A stretch of DNA of 64,000 nt from the NCBI RefSeq assembly GCF_037176765.1, contig NC_090025.1, positions 144,332,758 through 144,396,757 of the forward strand, read 5' to 3'. Below the pieces are notes generated by a model that worked only from the letters and a program-made list of their open reading frames with translations, was not told the origin of the DNA and ran no database searches. The position numbers and the translations under genes are program-made. Shown piece by piece: positions 57,801 through 64,000 of this stretch. The stretch is from Anolis sagrei (lineage: Eukaryota; Chordata; Lepidosauria; Squamata; Anolidae). Each line of letters starts with the position of its first letter. Positions within the stretch are counted from its first letter, which is position 1.

Positions 57801-60800
57801 GGCATTATGTTAATACCAGAAAGTGTGGCCATGGTCTTGGTCTTGTCCCTGCCATTGAATATGCTGCCAAGTTCTTCATTCAGATAGTCACATGCTAGTG
57901 TGGTCATCTGAGTGCACTTTGGTGTGTTCTGTGCCGACGACCATAACAATAGATGTCAAGAGGTGGGGCAAGGGAAAATGCAGTGAGGCAGAATGAAGAT
58001 GTTGCCATCCTTCCCTAATAACACTAAGAGGTCTCCTTCAGATAAGCAATCTATTGAGAGGACTCCTGATGGAAGTGATCAACATTTTGTTATGGTCTGT
58101 CATACATATGAAGCTCATTTGCTCTACTACTATGCTCAAGAAGCTTCTGATCTGCCAGATTGCTGCTACTGCTGCATTGCTGATTTACTTTTATAAATGC
58201 TTTTTTTCTTTTTGAAATTACCCAACAATCTTTCCTCTCAAGACTGCCTGGGGATGGGCATCAGCCCTAGAGCCACACTGGTGCTTAGCTTCAGGGAGGA
58301 CATAATTTTAGATGTCTCTACATTTCTATTGCTGTTTCTGCTGTTACAAATTTCAAACATGTCTGAAATTTGAAGTAATCACTTTGCATTTGAGTATACT
58401 TTGATTAGGAAAGGTAAACTAGTGGAGGAAAGTAATAGCAAGAACCTCATGGAAAACTTGAAACCTGCCTATACATGTTCATCAATACAGCTTTTAATAT
58501 TTTGCTAGGTGATGTGGACAGACTTGCCTTGTCAGAACTTCCATCTTCTAATCTGTTGTGCTATTTTGGAATCTGAAAAACAGCAAATAATGGAAAAACA
58601 TTATGGCTTTAATGAAATACTGAAGGTATGTATTGCATGTTAATTTTTTTCCAGATTGCTCCCTTTCTTTTTGTCCTGCATTTGAAAATACTCCATTTCA
58701 CACCCTTTTTAGAAGTAAGATGCTCACCCTCTTTGAATTAGCAGATACCAGTAATACAGTCATCTCTCTGCTTGAGAGAAACTGTATGACAAATCTGAAT
58801 TCTCAGGCAGCTATGCAAGGTGAATGGTTTTGTGTTTATCACAGAGCAGCCAGAACTGTTTCACAAGCGTGTTGTGAAATAGGAAGTTGCTTGTGGGTCT
58901 AGATATTTAGCTCTTGGATCACACTTTGGATTGAGGAGGTAACTCACTTACCAGTAGCCTCCAGTTCATGCAAAGTGTTCAAGCAACATTTTGCTCGAAA
59001 ATGTTGTTCTGATTCCAGATCAAGGACTGTGTTCCACTCTTGTCAGTTAAGCTCTGTAGCTTGCTGGTGGGGATAGGATATTATAGGAAATTCTGTGGAA
59101 CCCACTGGTCTCGGGTTTTCCATATTCAGATAGCAGCTATAATTTACATATCAATCTTTAGCTGTGACCTAATAGCGCAAGTATATTAACCAAGGTAGCA
59201 TAACCTTTAGTAGCAGGTGTCCTCCCAGGACTCCAGAATCGTATATCCCTGAAAGCAATGCAGTTGGCATAACATCCTCCCCTCTTTCCTGCACTTTGAC
59301 ATTCTTTTTATTCTGCATTAGCATATCAATGAACTGTCTATGAAAATGGATGTGGAAGATGTGCTTTGCAAAGCAGAAGCCATTTCTATGCAGATGATGA
59401 ATTGCAAGGTAAAAAAGTAAAGCATATATTATGGTCTTTGCATGCAGGAATAACATGAATATTTTCAACTAATTGTATAATTATTGCACCTAATCCTTTA
59501 AAAGATACAGTGCTTAGTTATGGTAAAGATATGCCAGTTGTGAAGAAATGTTTAAATATGATTGGGATGCCTCGATGTGCTTCTCTGACAGCTGCCAATG
59601 TCATTTTGACATTTAATACTTTTTAAATACTTAGTAGCAGAAAGTTCAAGCAGCAGGGATTGGTTCCAGCTCTGCTAAATTTCTGTGCTTTAGGTGCAAT
59701 ATTCTGCATTGTGGAGATTTTCTGACTTACCCACACTTTTGGTTTTAAGGTCAGAACTAAAAGAGCTTCTTTAAGTAACTTTTAGGGCCAAGATATTTAC
59801 TAAGAGCTTGAAGACTGCCATATCATAACACTTTGTTTGATCAGCTGGGGAAATGCAGTGTAATGGAATGCAGGGCATTTGGAGTATTGCATGCATTGTT
59901 TTGGAGCATAAAGTAGGCAACTAGACTTTGAATACTTTCCCCACTTAGGGCCCTATATGGTAACAAGGATAAGCCCAATATTTTGGAGGCACTGCAGATT
60001 TGATTTAATGTTTTAACTATTTATAATTATTGATTTTGATGTGTATTTTATTGTATTTTATGTGTAGGCATCAAATATGTGCCAGCTGGAAACCGCCCTA
60101 AGTCCCCCCCCCCCAGGGGGTTGAGAAGGGTGGGGTACAAATACCCTAAACAAACAAACAAACAAACAAACAAATAATATGATACACCCATATGTAGTGG
60201 GAATGTTAAAAAGCTTTTTGGGAAAACATAGTGAAAAAAATGGAAAAACTATTCAAACTATAACTTTAAGTGAATATAGATTTGATGCTAATGGGAGTAT
60301 TAGGCAACAATAAGATTAACACAAAAGAACAAGAATAGTTTAAAATCATGAATTTAGCAGGACAGGCAGTGATAGCTTGGGGTAGGAAAGATGAAAAAAA
60401 TGACTATGGAAAATTGGAACAATTACCTTTATGATCAGGTTCACTATGACACAGCATATTTAACTCGGGGCAATATGCAGGAGGGTAAAATAAGAGAAAT
60501 TAAAGACAAATTAATGGTTTATATGGAATGAATAAACAGCGGTGAAGCCAATGTAAATATTGCACAGAAACTAATAACATTGTGCTAATTGATAAGGATA
60601 AAGATAGGTGCATGGTATAGGCAAACCTGGGAATTAAAAATGGCAAAATGCATGAGAGCATCTATCATGGTGCTATACCATATTTTCTTTATCTAGGAAA
60701 TGTTATGCAGTTCTGTAGCAGTAGTAGGATTGTTGGTTGGTGTATTTTGCTGCTTGTCAGTTTTGGAGATGCACTTCCCTTTCCAATCCAGATGAAAATT

Positions 60801-61543
60801 GCATTGGCTTCAATCAATCAAGTGGCTTTTTGCATAACAGACATAAAGAGTTGACAGGAAGAGCACTGTTTGATAGTTGAAGAGATTTGCTCAGAAGGAG
60901 CAGGCTCTTCTTTGTTGGATCACTTTAAATTAACATTGATGACTTGGGATTGCTTTACCTTTTGGTTCATGCAATGCCAAGGGTTGAGCCAGATGATCTT
61001 TGATCATGTACCCTTGATCAAAATGTATTTCTTTTGGAAATCTTGTTAGATTATATGCAATACATGCCATAAACTAATGGAAGCATCAGAAATAGTCAAA
61101 TTTAGCTAGATCCATAAAAAAAATATAAAGGGATGATAGAGTACCTTAATGTTTTCATTCATCTAACAGTTTTCAACCTTTTATAAACAACTTTTCTTGA
61201 AAACTACTTTTCCATTCAGAATTAACAAAAGATTTGTTTTGGCACAAAGTGTAGTTATTGGCAGTGCCTTCAGGATCAATGATCTTAACTTTTAAAGACA
61301 AACAAGAAAAAGCCATTATTGCTGTATTCTTTTCCATAGGAATTGCCTCAAGCAGTCTGTGAGGTTTTGGGATTAGAAGATAGTGCGGTAACAACGCCGG
61401 ATTCGGATGCTGGGGAAGAGGAGGCTGCTGGTGTAATCGGTGACCCTGCATCAGCACATCCAAATAGCCACATGCCTGTTACAGTTGTCAGTGGGACAAA
61501 TGAGCACATTGAACAAGTGACCCATACAGTGTCGACCAATTGA
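33815..61543 (+). CDS. TBC1D15: TBC1D15, TBC-domain RabGAP (whole coding span, 17 exons)
   Basis: GTPase-activating protein known to act on RAB7 and to be recruited to mitochondria by FIS1, linking lysosome, mitochondrial and autophagy traffic. Seventeen exons join in frame to 1992 nt, 663 aa. The N-terminal half (about 9-215) matches the DUF3548-type region of the family. The TBC domain starts near residue 320 with RKEVWKFLLG (330-339), then IEKDVNRT (389-396) with the arginine finger R395, and YVQGMSD (430-436) with the glutamine finger Q432. It ends near residue 560; an acidic, variable tail follows PDSD. Both catalytic fingers are present, so the GAP looks active. Human isoforms are about 674 and 691 aa; the 17-residue optional segment after GLIQ (AGLLDRRK... 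in human) was not found here. One intron (13) is GC-AG; all others are GT-AG. The start ATG sits in the CpG island, 24 nt before the first donor. Confidence 0.96.
34069..34215. mobile_element. hAT-type MITE, family C, near-perfect palindrome
   Basis: CAGACACGGCCAAC at the left, TTGCCCATGCCTG at the right. The inner arms GGAATGGTGGGAGTT and the inverse are almost exact, so the 147 bp can fold as one hairpin. Flanks GCTTACAG and GCTTAGTG agree at 6 of 8 bases, a likely hAT target duplication. Confidence 0.85.
34293..34716 (-). mobile_element. LINE 3' tail, antisense
   Basis: TTGATTTATACCCTGCTCCA, GCAGCTTACATGAGGCC, AAAACAC-rich UTR. Ends near a 16-T run (about 34700-34716). Confidence 0.75.
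34735..35310 (+). mobile_element. L2/CR1-like LINE 3' part
   Basis: Encodes LSRDDLATVIQATVISRLDY, CNALYIGLPLSVIRKLKLVQ, NAAAQLL, LHWLPIEHRITFKV and LGLMYLRDRL, the conserved C-terminal block of L2/CR1-type ORF2 in a 148-codon open frame (34845-35291). Tail GGCGGCATATAAGTTTG plus (AAAT)n. In TBC1D15 intron 1. Confidence 0.88.
35311..36001. other. TBC1D15 intron 1, nothing recognised
   Basis: Unique-looking intron sequence. Confidence 0.5.
36002..36100. mobile_element. Old interspersed repeat, family uncertain
   Basis: AATGTGTTAGCTTGCAAGGT...GTAGACTAACAGCTACCCAT recalls a widespread amniote repeat with the phrase GACTAACACGGCTACC. Confidence 0.45.
36109..36514. mobile_element. Mariner/pogo-type non-autonomous element, family F
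   Basis: CAGACAGTCCCTGAGTTACA at the left, inverted TGTAACTTGGGGGCTGCCTG at the right, TA on both sides (36107-36108, 36515-36516). 406 bp. Confidence 0.85.
36850..36990. mobile_element. MITE family A, left half
   Basis: CTACGCTGTAGAATTAATGT through AGAAGGCTACAGACCTTGTA. Confidence 0.78.
36991..37736. other. TBC1D15 intron 1, nothing recognised
   Basis: Unique-looking intron sequence. Confidence 0.5.
37737..37960. mobile_element. MITE family A, full length
   Basis: AGGGTGCAGCTACATTGTAG at the left, CTATTCTACAGTGAAAATAT at the right, with inner GCATTGAGCC. Confidence 0.8.
37961..38590. other. TBC1D15 intron 1 end, nothing recognised
   Basis: Unique-looking sequence leading to the T-rich acceptor of exon 2. 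Confidence 0.5.
38591..38689 (+). CDS. TBC1D15: TBC1D15 coding exon 2
   Basis: 99 nt, residues 9-41, VVYEQEGIFIHSS to GILRVIEK. Acceptor TTTTTTTAG, donor AAG|GTCTCC, phase 0. Matches human (IIYEQEGVYIHSS). Confidence 0.95.
38898..38972 (+). CDS. TBC1D15: TBC1D15 coding exon 3
   Basis: 75 nt, residues 42-66, DTEVIVDWRPMDD to ILYARK. Acceptor GTCATAG, donor AAG|GTATGT. Confidence 0.95.
39543..39669. mobile_element. Family F element, 3'-truncated
   Basis: CAAGCAGTCCTCAGGTTACA...GAAGGGAAAATCACTCCTGG matches the left 120 bp of 36109-36514. Followed by a small ATTATCATTATTAA repeat. Confidence 0.82.
39670..40248. other. TBC1D15 intron 3 remainder, nothing recognised
   Basis: TTATCATTATTAA is repeated near 39664-39702; otherwise unique-looking. 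Confidence 0.5.
40249..40387 (+). CDS. TBC1D15: TBC1D15 coding exon 4
   Basis: 139 nt, residues 67-112 plus one base, DSSSVVEWVQ through SYEAEWDMVNTVS. Acceptor TTATTTAG, donor G|GTAAAT. Confidence 0.95.
40783..40970. mobile_element. MITE family A
   Basis: AATGCAGTTTGACATCATTT and AAGTGCATTAATTCTATAGT are the inverted ends. Confidence 0.78.
41122..41256. mobile_element. hAT-type MITE, family D, with exact 8-bp target duplication
   Basis: CAGTGGTTCTCAACCTATGG at the left, inverted AGGTTGAGAATCACTG at the right. TTGTATTG flanks both sides (41114-41121, 41257-41264). 135 bp, nearly palindromic. Confidence 0.93.
41398..41475. mobile_element. 78-bp perfect-palindrome mariner-type MITE, copy 1
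   Basis: CAGGGTTAGTCAAAATGC and its exact inverse meet at a central TCAATTGA; every base pairs. TA on both sides (41396-41397, 41476-41477). Same architecture as the human MADE1 element. TBC1D15 intron 4. Confidence 0.95.
41605..42665 (-). mobile_element. L2/CR1-like LINE, 3' 1.06 kb, antisense
   Basis: Minus-strand coding order: RPYLRKADLAKVVHASVTSR, LDYCNALYVGLPLKTARK, LHWLP, NGLGPAYLRDR, then GGDERAFSVVAPRLWNSLPK. The tail lies at 41610-41700. Several frame breaks. Near 42560-42665 the match to coding sequence fades. Confidence 0.88.
42859..43680. mobile_element. hAT-type non-autonomous element, about 820 bp
   Basis: Ends GCATTTCTCAACCTGGGGGC and AAGTTGAGAAATACCGC are inverted CAGTG(N)TTCTCAACC-type hAT ends. 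The middle holds GGTGAACTACGACTCCAAAA-type sequence. Poly-G (about 42891-42900). No transposase. TBC1D15 intron 4. Confidence 0.78.
43781..43991 (+). CDS. TBC1D15: TBC1D15 coding exon 5
   Basis: 211 nt, residues 113-182 plus two bases, with the conserved SFLFTLTDLKSIKQ, GMGWSYLVF and DDVVLPALHF. Acceptor CTGTTTCAG, donor GA|GTAAGT. Confidence 0.95.
43992..46656. other. TBC1D15 intron 5, nothing recognised
   Basis: 2.7 kb without a confident repeat or RNA gene; unusually clean compared with the neighbouring introns. Confidence 0.5.
46657..46750 (+). CDS. TBC1D15: TBC1D15 coding exon 6
   Basis: 94 nt, ESPQDKRILVNCQS to DEPTYGLIQ. Acceptor ATCCTCAG, donor CAG|GTCTGT, phase 0. In human a 51-nt optional exon may follow; I could not find one in the intron behind it. 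Confidence 0.95.
47339..47425 (-). mobile_element. L2/SINE-type tail, antisense
   Basis: (TTTTA)n, TATAAGCCACCCTTCTCACC, AAGGGGACTCAGAGCGGCTT. Confidence 0.8.
47507..47722. repeat. Minisatellite, about 100-106 bp period, 2.1 copies
   Basis: GTGTTGCTAT starts units at 47507, 47613 and 47713. Each full unit carries GGCTGTTGAAGTACT, GTGAGGCTGTGGGG and CGCCCTGCCCAGGA. GC-rich in an AT-rich intron (TBC1D15 intron 6). A short (TTATG)n follows. Confidence 0.93.
47723..48171. other. TBC1D15 intron 6 end, nothing recognised
   Basis: Searched by eye for the optional AGLLDRRK-type exon of other vertebrates; not found here or in 46751-47506. Confidence 0.5.
48172..48369 (+). CDS. TBC1D15: TBC1D15 coding exon 7
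   Basis: 198 nt, residues 215-280, KLKKDPYTATMGGFSKV to EEPGFEVITR. Acceptor GTTTTCAG, donor CGA|GTAAGT. Confidence 0.96.
48481..48609 (+). CDS. TBC1D15: TBC1D15 coding exon 8
   Basis: 129 nt, residues 281-323, IDLGKRPEILRRHPV to MKQLIFRG. It precedes and enters the TBC domain. Intron 7 before it is only 111 nt. Confidence 0.95.
48610..49734. other. TBC1D15 intron 8, nothing recognised
   Basis: AT-rich, unique-looking. Confidence 0.5.
49735..49838 (+). CDS. TBC1D15: TBC1D15 coding exon 9 (TBC motif A)
   Basis: 104 nt, residues 324-357 plus two bases, with RKEVWKFLLGYYPW, the RxxxW TBC motif A. Acceptor TTCCTTAG, donor AC|GTAAGC. Confidence 0.96.
50171..50265 (+). CDS. TBC1D15: TBC1D15 coding exon 10
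   Basis: 95 nt, DEYFRMKLQWKS to RDYRSLI, ending one base into Glu390. Acceptor CCCCTAG, donor G|GTAAAT. Confidence 0.95.
50266..51749. other. TBC1D15 intron 10 (first part), nothing recognised
   Basis: AT-rich, unique-looking; chance frames only. Confidence 0.5.
51750..51912 (+). mobile_element. L2-like LINE 3' tail
   Basis: TTTGTGAGCTGCCCTGAGTC then GGTGGGGTATAAATTAAG and (TTA)n. Confidence 0.75.
51913..52528. other. TBC1D15 intron 10 end, nothing recognised
   Basis: AT-rich sequence leading to the exon 11 acceptor. Confidence 0.5.
52529..52645 (+). CDS. TBC1D15: TBC1D15 coding exon 11 (arginine finger)
   Basis: 117 nt, EKDVNRTDRTNKFYEG to YCMYDFDL. Completes IxxDxxR with R395, the catalytic arginine of TBC GAPs. 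Acceptor TTCCTCAG, donor G|GTAAGT. Confidence 0.96.
52930..53090 (-). mobile_element. 5S-rRNA-headed SINE, partial
   Basis: The minus strand reads GATCTTGGAAGCTTAGCAGG GTCAGCCCTGGTTAGTATTTGG (quoted in two parts), the 5S rRNA internal-promoter region. Not a 5S gene: the rest of 5S is missing. A hAT MITE begins next to its head. Confidence 0.7.
53091..53433. mobile_element. hAT-type MITE, family E
   Basis: CAGAGGTCCTCAAAC at the left, inverted GTTTGTGGACCCCTG at the right. Flanks CATTAGAG and CTTTAGAA agree at 6 of 8, a probable target duplication. TBC1D15 intron 11. Confidence 0.85.
53434..54675. other. TBC1D15 intron 11 end, nothing recognised
   Basis: AT-rich with an A12 run near 53898; no repeat family named. 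Confidence 0.5.
54676..54776 (+). CDS. TBC1D15: TBC1D15 coding exon 12 (glutamine finger)
   Basis: 101 nt, GYVQGMSDLLSPILYVME to LYMDQM. Holds Q432 of the YxQGM motif, the second catalytic residue. Acceptor TATTTAAG, donor ATG|GTAAAC, phase 0. Confidence 0.96.
54950..55031 (+). repeat. TBC1D15: Tandem duplication of the exon 13 acceptor region
   Basis: Unit 1 (54950-54994) and unit 2 (54995-55031) both begin CCTTCATAT and end TTTTCCATGTAG. Unit 2 lacks 8 bases found in unit 1. Unit 2 ends at the real acceptor; unit 1 ends in an almost identical decoy acceptor 37 nt upstream. Confidence 0.9.
55032..55131 (+). CDS. TBC1D15: TBC1D15 coding exon 13
   Basis: 100 nt, HQNFEEQMQGMKTQ to SGFCSYL plus one base. 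The acceptor TTTTCCATGTAG is the second copy of a tandem duplication whose first copy ends in the same AG at 54993-54994. The donor is G|GCAAGT, a GC site with otherwise perfect consensus; the frame continues only if it is used. Confidence 0.93.
55266..55343. mobile_element. 78-bp perfect-palindrome mariner-type MITE, copy 2
   Basis: Base-for-base identical to 41398-41475, again flanked by TA. Lies 134 bp after the GC donor of TBC1D15 intron 13. Confidence 0.95.
55448..55815. mobile_element. hAT-type non-autonomous element with target duplication
   Basis: CAGTGGTTCCCAGCCTGTGG at the left, inverted AGGTTGGGAACCACTG at the right. Flanks ATTTTTTT (55440-55447) and ATTTATTT (55816-55823) agree at 7 of 8. 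368 bp. Confidence 0.9.
55816..56010 (-). mobile_element. 5S-rRNA-headed SINE with L2-like tail
   Basis: Minus strand: head CTTGGAAGCTAAACGGGATC (5S box A region), middle GAGGAAGGAACTGGCACAGC, tail CCCTGAGTCCCCTTCATGGT ... GGATATAAAT(G) and (AAAT)n. The tail is the same as that of the L2-like LINEs here, the usual sign of a SINE mobilised by that LINE. Confidence 0.82.
56172..56269 (+). CDS. TBC1D15: TBC1D15 coding exon 14
   Basis: 98 nt, ESQDSGYLYFCFRW to QDILRLWE. Acceptor TTCCCCAG, donor GAG|GTAAGA. Completes the split Glu codon (G|AA) from the GC donor before it. Confidence 0.95.
56270..58508. other. TBC1D15 intron 14, no repeat recognised; one 139-codon frame
   Basis: The minus-strand frame 57949-57530 (MLWSSAQNTPKCTQMTT...) has no recognised domain, no nearby poly(A) tract and no splice link. 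It may be chance or a decayed repeat. Confidence 0.4.
58509..58625 (+). CDS. TBC1D15: TBC1D15 coding exon 15
   Basis: 117 nt, residues 529-567, VMWTDLPCQNFHLL to HYGFNEILK. This is the end of the TBC domain. Acceptor TTTGCTAG, donor AAG|GTATGT. Confidence 0.95.
58626..59321. other. TBC1D15 intron 15, nothing recognised
   Basis: Unique-looking intron sequence. Confidence 0.5.
59322..59408 (+). CDS. TBC1D15: TBC1D15 coding exon 16
   Basis: 87 nt, residues 568-596, HINELSMKMDVEDVL to MMNCK. Acceptor TGCATTAG, donor AAG|GTAAAA. Confidence 0.95.
60000..60178 (+). mobile_element. L2-like LINE 3' tail with (AAAC)n
   Basis: GGAAACCGCCCTAAGTCC, poly-C, GGTTGAGAAGGGTGGGGTAC, then CAAA repeats (60150-60172). 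Confidence 0.78.
60179..61339. other. TBC1D15 intron 16 end, nothing recognised
   Basis: 60180-60650 is A-rich on + and may be decayed repeat; no family named. Confidence 0.45.
61340..61543 (+). CDS. TBC1D15: TBC1D15 coding exon 17 (terminal)
   Basis: 204 nt, residues 597-663, ELPQAVCEVLGLE, then an acidic patch PDSDAGEEEA and a variable Ser/Thr/His-rich tail, stop TGA at 61541-61543. The tail is the least conserved part of the family. Acceptor TTCCATAG. Confidence 0.95.
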   Translation, partial: ELPQAVCEVLGLEDSAVTTPDSDAGEEEAAGVIGDPASAHPNSHMPVTVVSGTNEHIEQVTHTVSTN

Positions 61544-62780
61544 TGATTGTTTGAGGGAATTTTTAAAGAGACACTTCACAGCTGGCTTTTTGTGTTTGTT
61601 TCTTTCTTTCAAGCACTTCAGGTGGATATTTAACATTTGGGGTTGATTTAAGCTTTAAAGATTTGGAAAGGAGATTGTGTACTGTAATACTCTTGCATCA
61701 AAGCTTTACAACATAAGCTAATTATTTTTGTAGTTTCTTCTACCAAAATAGCCTTTGGGTTTTTCAGTAACATTCCTAAATACTTTTGTAGCCAACCGTT
61801 TTTTTTTTTGTTTTGTTTTTTTGGTCTTCTCTTCATGGAATGGAAATCAGGTGAATGTGAATGGCTTGGAAATAAATGCATCTGTATTGCTGTTACTTTG
61901 AAAAATCTTGAGCCCTGATGGTTCTTGGATATCCTAAAAGTAGAAAAGCTCTCCCCACTGCTTCTTAAGTGAAAAGATGCTAACTTCATGAACAGTGCTT
62001 TGTAAATGAAAGGCTTGTGTTCTTTCTGAAATGTTTACAAAAACACTTTCCAAGTATTTGTGCTTGAATGTAGATTTGCAGTGAGGATTTTTGTTTGTGC
62101 AGTTCCCTGATACAGAATTTTGCATAATCCAGGAATGGTTGAACTGTACATTTTTGCATATTAACATCACTTATACATATGTATGTATAAACTAGATACA
62201 TATTCATATTTGTCGGTATTAAAGGAAAAATCTATTTTTGACTAAACAAACTTGACTGTTTATTCAGGCAATTTTGACCAAATTTTAATACATAGCTCCA
62301 AACCTGGCTATTTTTGAAAATATTTTTTTTCTAAATGAAGATAAATATGTGTGAATTTATTCAGGTTCTTTGCCTGATTGAATTTTACAAAAGTAGTGTT
62401 TCTGATTAACTAATAATGTTTCACTTTGCTGAATAGTATAGAAATCGATACATATAAATCAACTTAAATTGCCTTTAAATTAGACTACTTGATCAACTTT
62501 AAAAAGAACTGGTAAAGTAAATGCAAAATAATCAGCTTGGGAGTCTTTCTCCATTTAGTTCGGAATAAACTGTTGAGGATAGAACTAGCACAGAAGAATC
62601 TTTTGATAGATTGTGCCTGTTGTCCTAAACCATGAATTACTTGCACATGAAAATATATACTTACACTATGGCATTATTAAACTTTTTATAGTTTATGTGG
62701 AATATTACATAACCAATTCAATGTATATGTTTCTATTTGAGAACCATTGTACATATTAAATAAAATGCAAAGTTTACGTA
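61544..62780 (+). other. TBC1D15: TBC1D15 3' UTR (probable)
   Basis: AT-rich non-coding sequence after the stop, without a recognisable repeat. Possible poly(A) signals: AATAAA at 61871, overlapping ATTAAA/AATAAA at 62755-62764, and AATAAA at 63653. The doubled signal near 62760 is the best candidate for the main end. Confidence 0.55.
62755..62764 (+). terminator. TBC1D15: Poly(A) signal, TBC1D15 (best candidate)
   Basis: Overlapping ATTAAA and AATAAA followed by a T-rich stretch (62780-62790), a good cleavage-site context about 1.2 kb after the stop. Confidence 0.55.
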
Positions 62781-64000
62781 TTTTTTGTAGTAAAGCGTAC
62801 TTAGAAAAAAATCTAAGCCATTGGGGAGAATGTTACTAGAGTTTAGGGATACACACACACACATTGTGGCTATGCTGTGAAGCCACAGTTCTCTTGTACC
62901 TAAATGCTTCCATTGGGAGAAGATTGCAGTTCATAGGTGACTAAAATAATAGAGGAAAAAGGAGACGTTTCTTATAGTGAAATGAGCGCAACTGAAGCAC
63001 TTAATGTTCCTGGATTTCAGATGAACCTGAACACAAAAACTGAGTGCTTCATGTGTTTAGTTGTTTTGCAAGTCTTATTTTTCACAGCAGGAGGCTAATC
63101 CATGTAATGGCAAAAAGGGGGAAAGAACTGTGGCCAAGGCAATGGCTGGAGGTGGCAGGAATAGAGAAAATAATATGTGAAATGACATTCAGCTGTTGTG
63201 ATTATGCCCACTATCTCTAAAGGAATAATTTTCTCCTATACGCATTGGGCGGGAGGGGGGGGGGAGCAGTGTGACTAACAAGGAAATAGGTATGTGGGCT
63301 GGTAATGCCAGATGATAAAAGCAAGTGCTTACATTAATATGGGAGAACTGATGAAACCTCCAGTTATGAACACACAAATCAGAAGGTGAAATCTCTGCAG
63401 CTCTTGGCTTTAATATCACCAGTGCGCTTATCTTTGATCAGTTAATAACAAAGAAACCCATTCTGCAAATGGCAAGGTTTCAAGGCCCGGCATCCCTAGG
63501 CTTTCATTTCCTGCTTGCAGGAAATAATTTTTGAACTGCTTTGCCCTTTTGTTCTCCTGTAGAGGTTTGGCTTTTGCGCTGTGTTGCACATGGTCTTAGG
63601 ATTTAATAATTTTTCTAGTCTGTTGGCTAAAAAATTGTGAGCAAGATTCCTAAATAAATTCTGTTTTAAGTTTGAAGGATGTGTTATTTATATTAAAGAC
63701 ATCATTAAATGAAGATAAGTTTTCATTACTACATTGTACCTGTGCTTTACTCTAGTGAACTACTAGGTGAGTCAACAGTTATGGTTTTAATAGCAATCGT
63801 GTTAAATTTTAGTTCTGATTTTGTTTATAAAGTTCCTTTGGAACTTGTGAAAATTACTTTCATGAGGCTTTGAACACAATTGCATGCAGATACTTCCTTA
63901 AGGTAACCAAAAGTTATTTCATAGTTGGGCTACCTGATATTTACTTGAGGGGGGTACCAATCCCTCCACTGTCGCAACAGTATTTCATACATTATTTGTT
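62781..64000. other. Downstream flank of TBC1D15
   Basis: A short (AC)n near 62850 and a poly-G run near 63255. No next gene starts inside the window. Confidence 0.5.
63653..63658 (+). terminator. Poly(A) signal, TBC1D15 (distal alternative)
   Basis: AATAAA about 2.1 kb after the stop; usage unknown. Confidence 0.3.

Overview
The window comes from a reptile nuclear genome, most likely a squamate of the iguanian/anole kind. Genes are split by AT-rich introns with GT-AG splice sites, and two CpG-rich promoters stand out. The interspersed repeats are the mix known from lizards: CR1 and L2-like LINEs, a BovB-like LINE piece, a tRNA-headed Sauria-type SINE, a 5S-rRNA-headed SINE, and many short hAT and mariner/pogo MITEs. 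The species call is an inference from repeat types and gene similarity.

Two complete host genes lie head to tail on the + strand. RAB21 (coding 13359-25249, 7 exons, 233 aa) is an endosomal Rab GTPase. TBC1D15 (coding 33815-61543, 17 exons, 663 aa) is a TBC-domain Rab GTPase-activating protein. The order and orientation are the same as on human chromosome 12q21, so this is conserved vertebrate linkage. One gene encodes a GTPase switch and the other a RabGAP of the endosome-lysosome-mitochondrion system. Their adjacency does not show that they are co-regulated.

Layout: 1-12.9 kb is intergenic, filled with LINE, MITE and microsatellite sequence plus a broken LTR-retroelement fossil (about 10.7-12.4 kb). 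12.9-13.55 kb is the RAB21 CpG island and exon 1. 13.5-25.2 kb is RAB21, with a 7.2 kb first intron rich in MITEs. 25.25-27.4 kb is probable RAB21 3' UTR. 27-33.4 kb is intergenic with CR1 and hAT copies. 33.5-33.84 kb is the TBC1D15 promoter and exon 1. 33.8-61.5 kb is TBC1D15. 61.5-63.7 kb is its 3' UTR and flank.

I found no new gene system. The items most worth a second look are small and mostly concern splicing. They are a tandemly duplicated 3' splice site at TBC1D15 exon 13, a GC-AG intron right after that exon, an 11-G run inside the RAB21 exon 6 acceptor, and two identical 78-bp perfectly palindromic mariner-type MITEs in TBC1D15 introns 4 and 13 that could pair with each other. All exon borders were set by eye from reading-frame continuity, splice consensus and remembered human protein sequences; no alignment was run.
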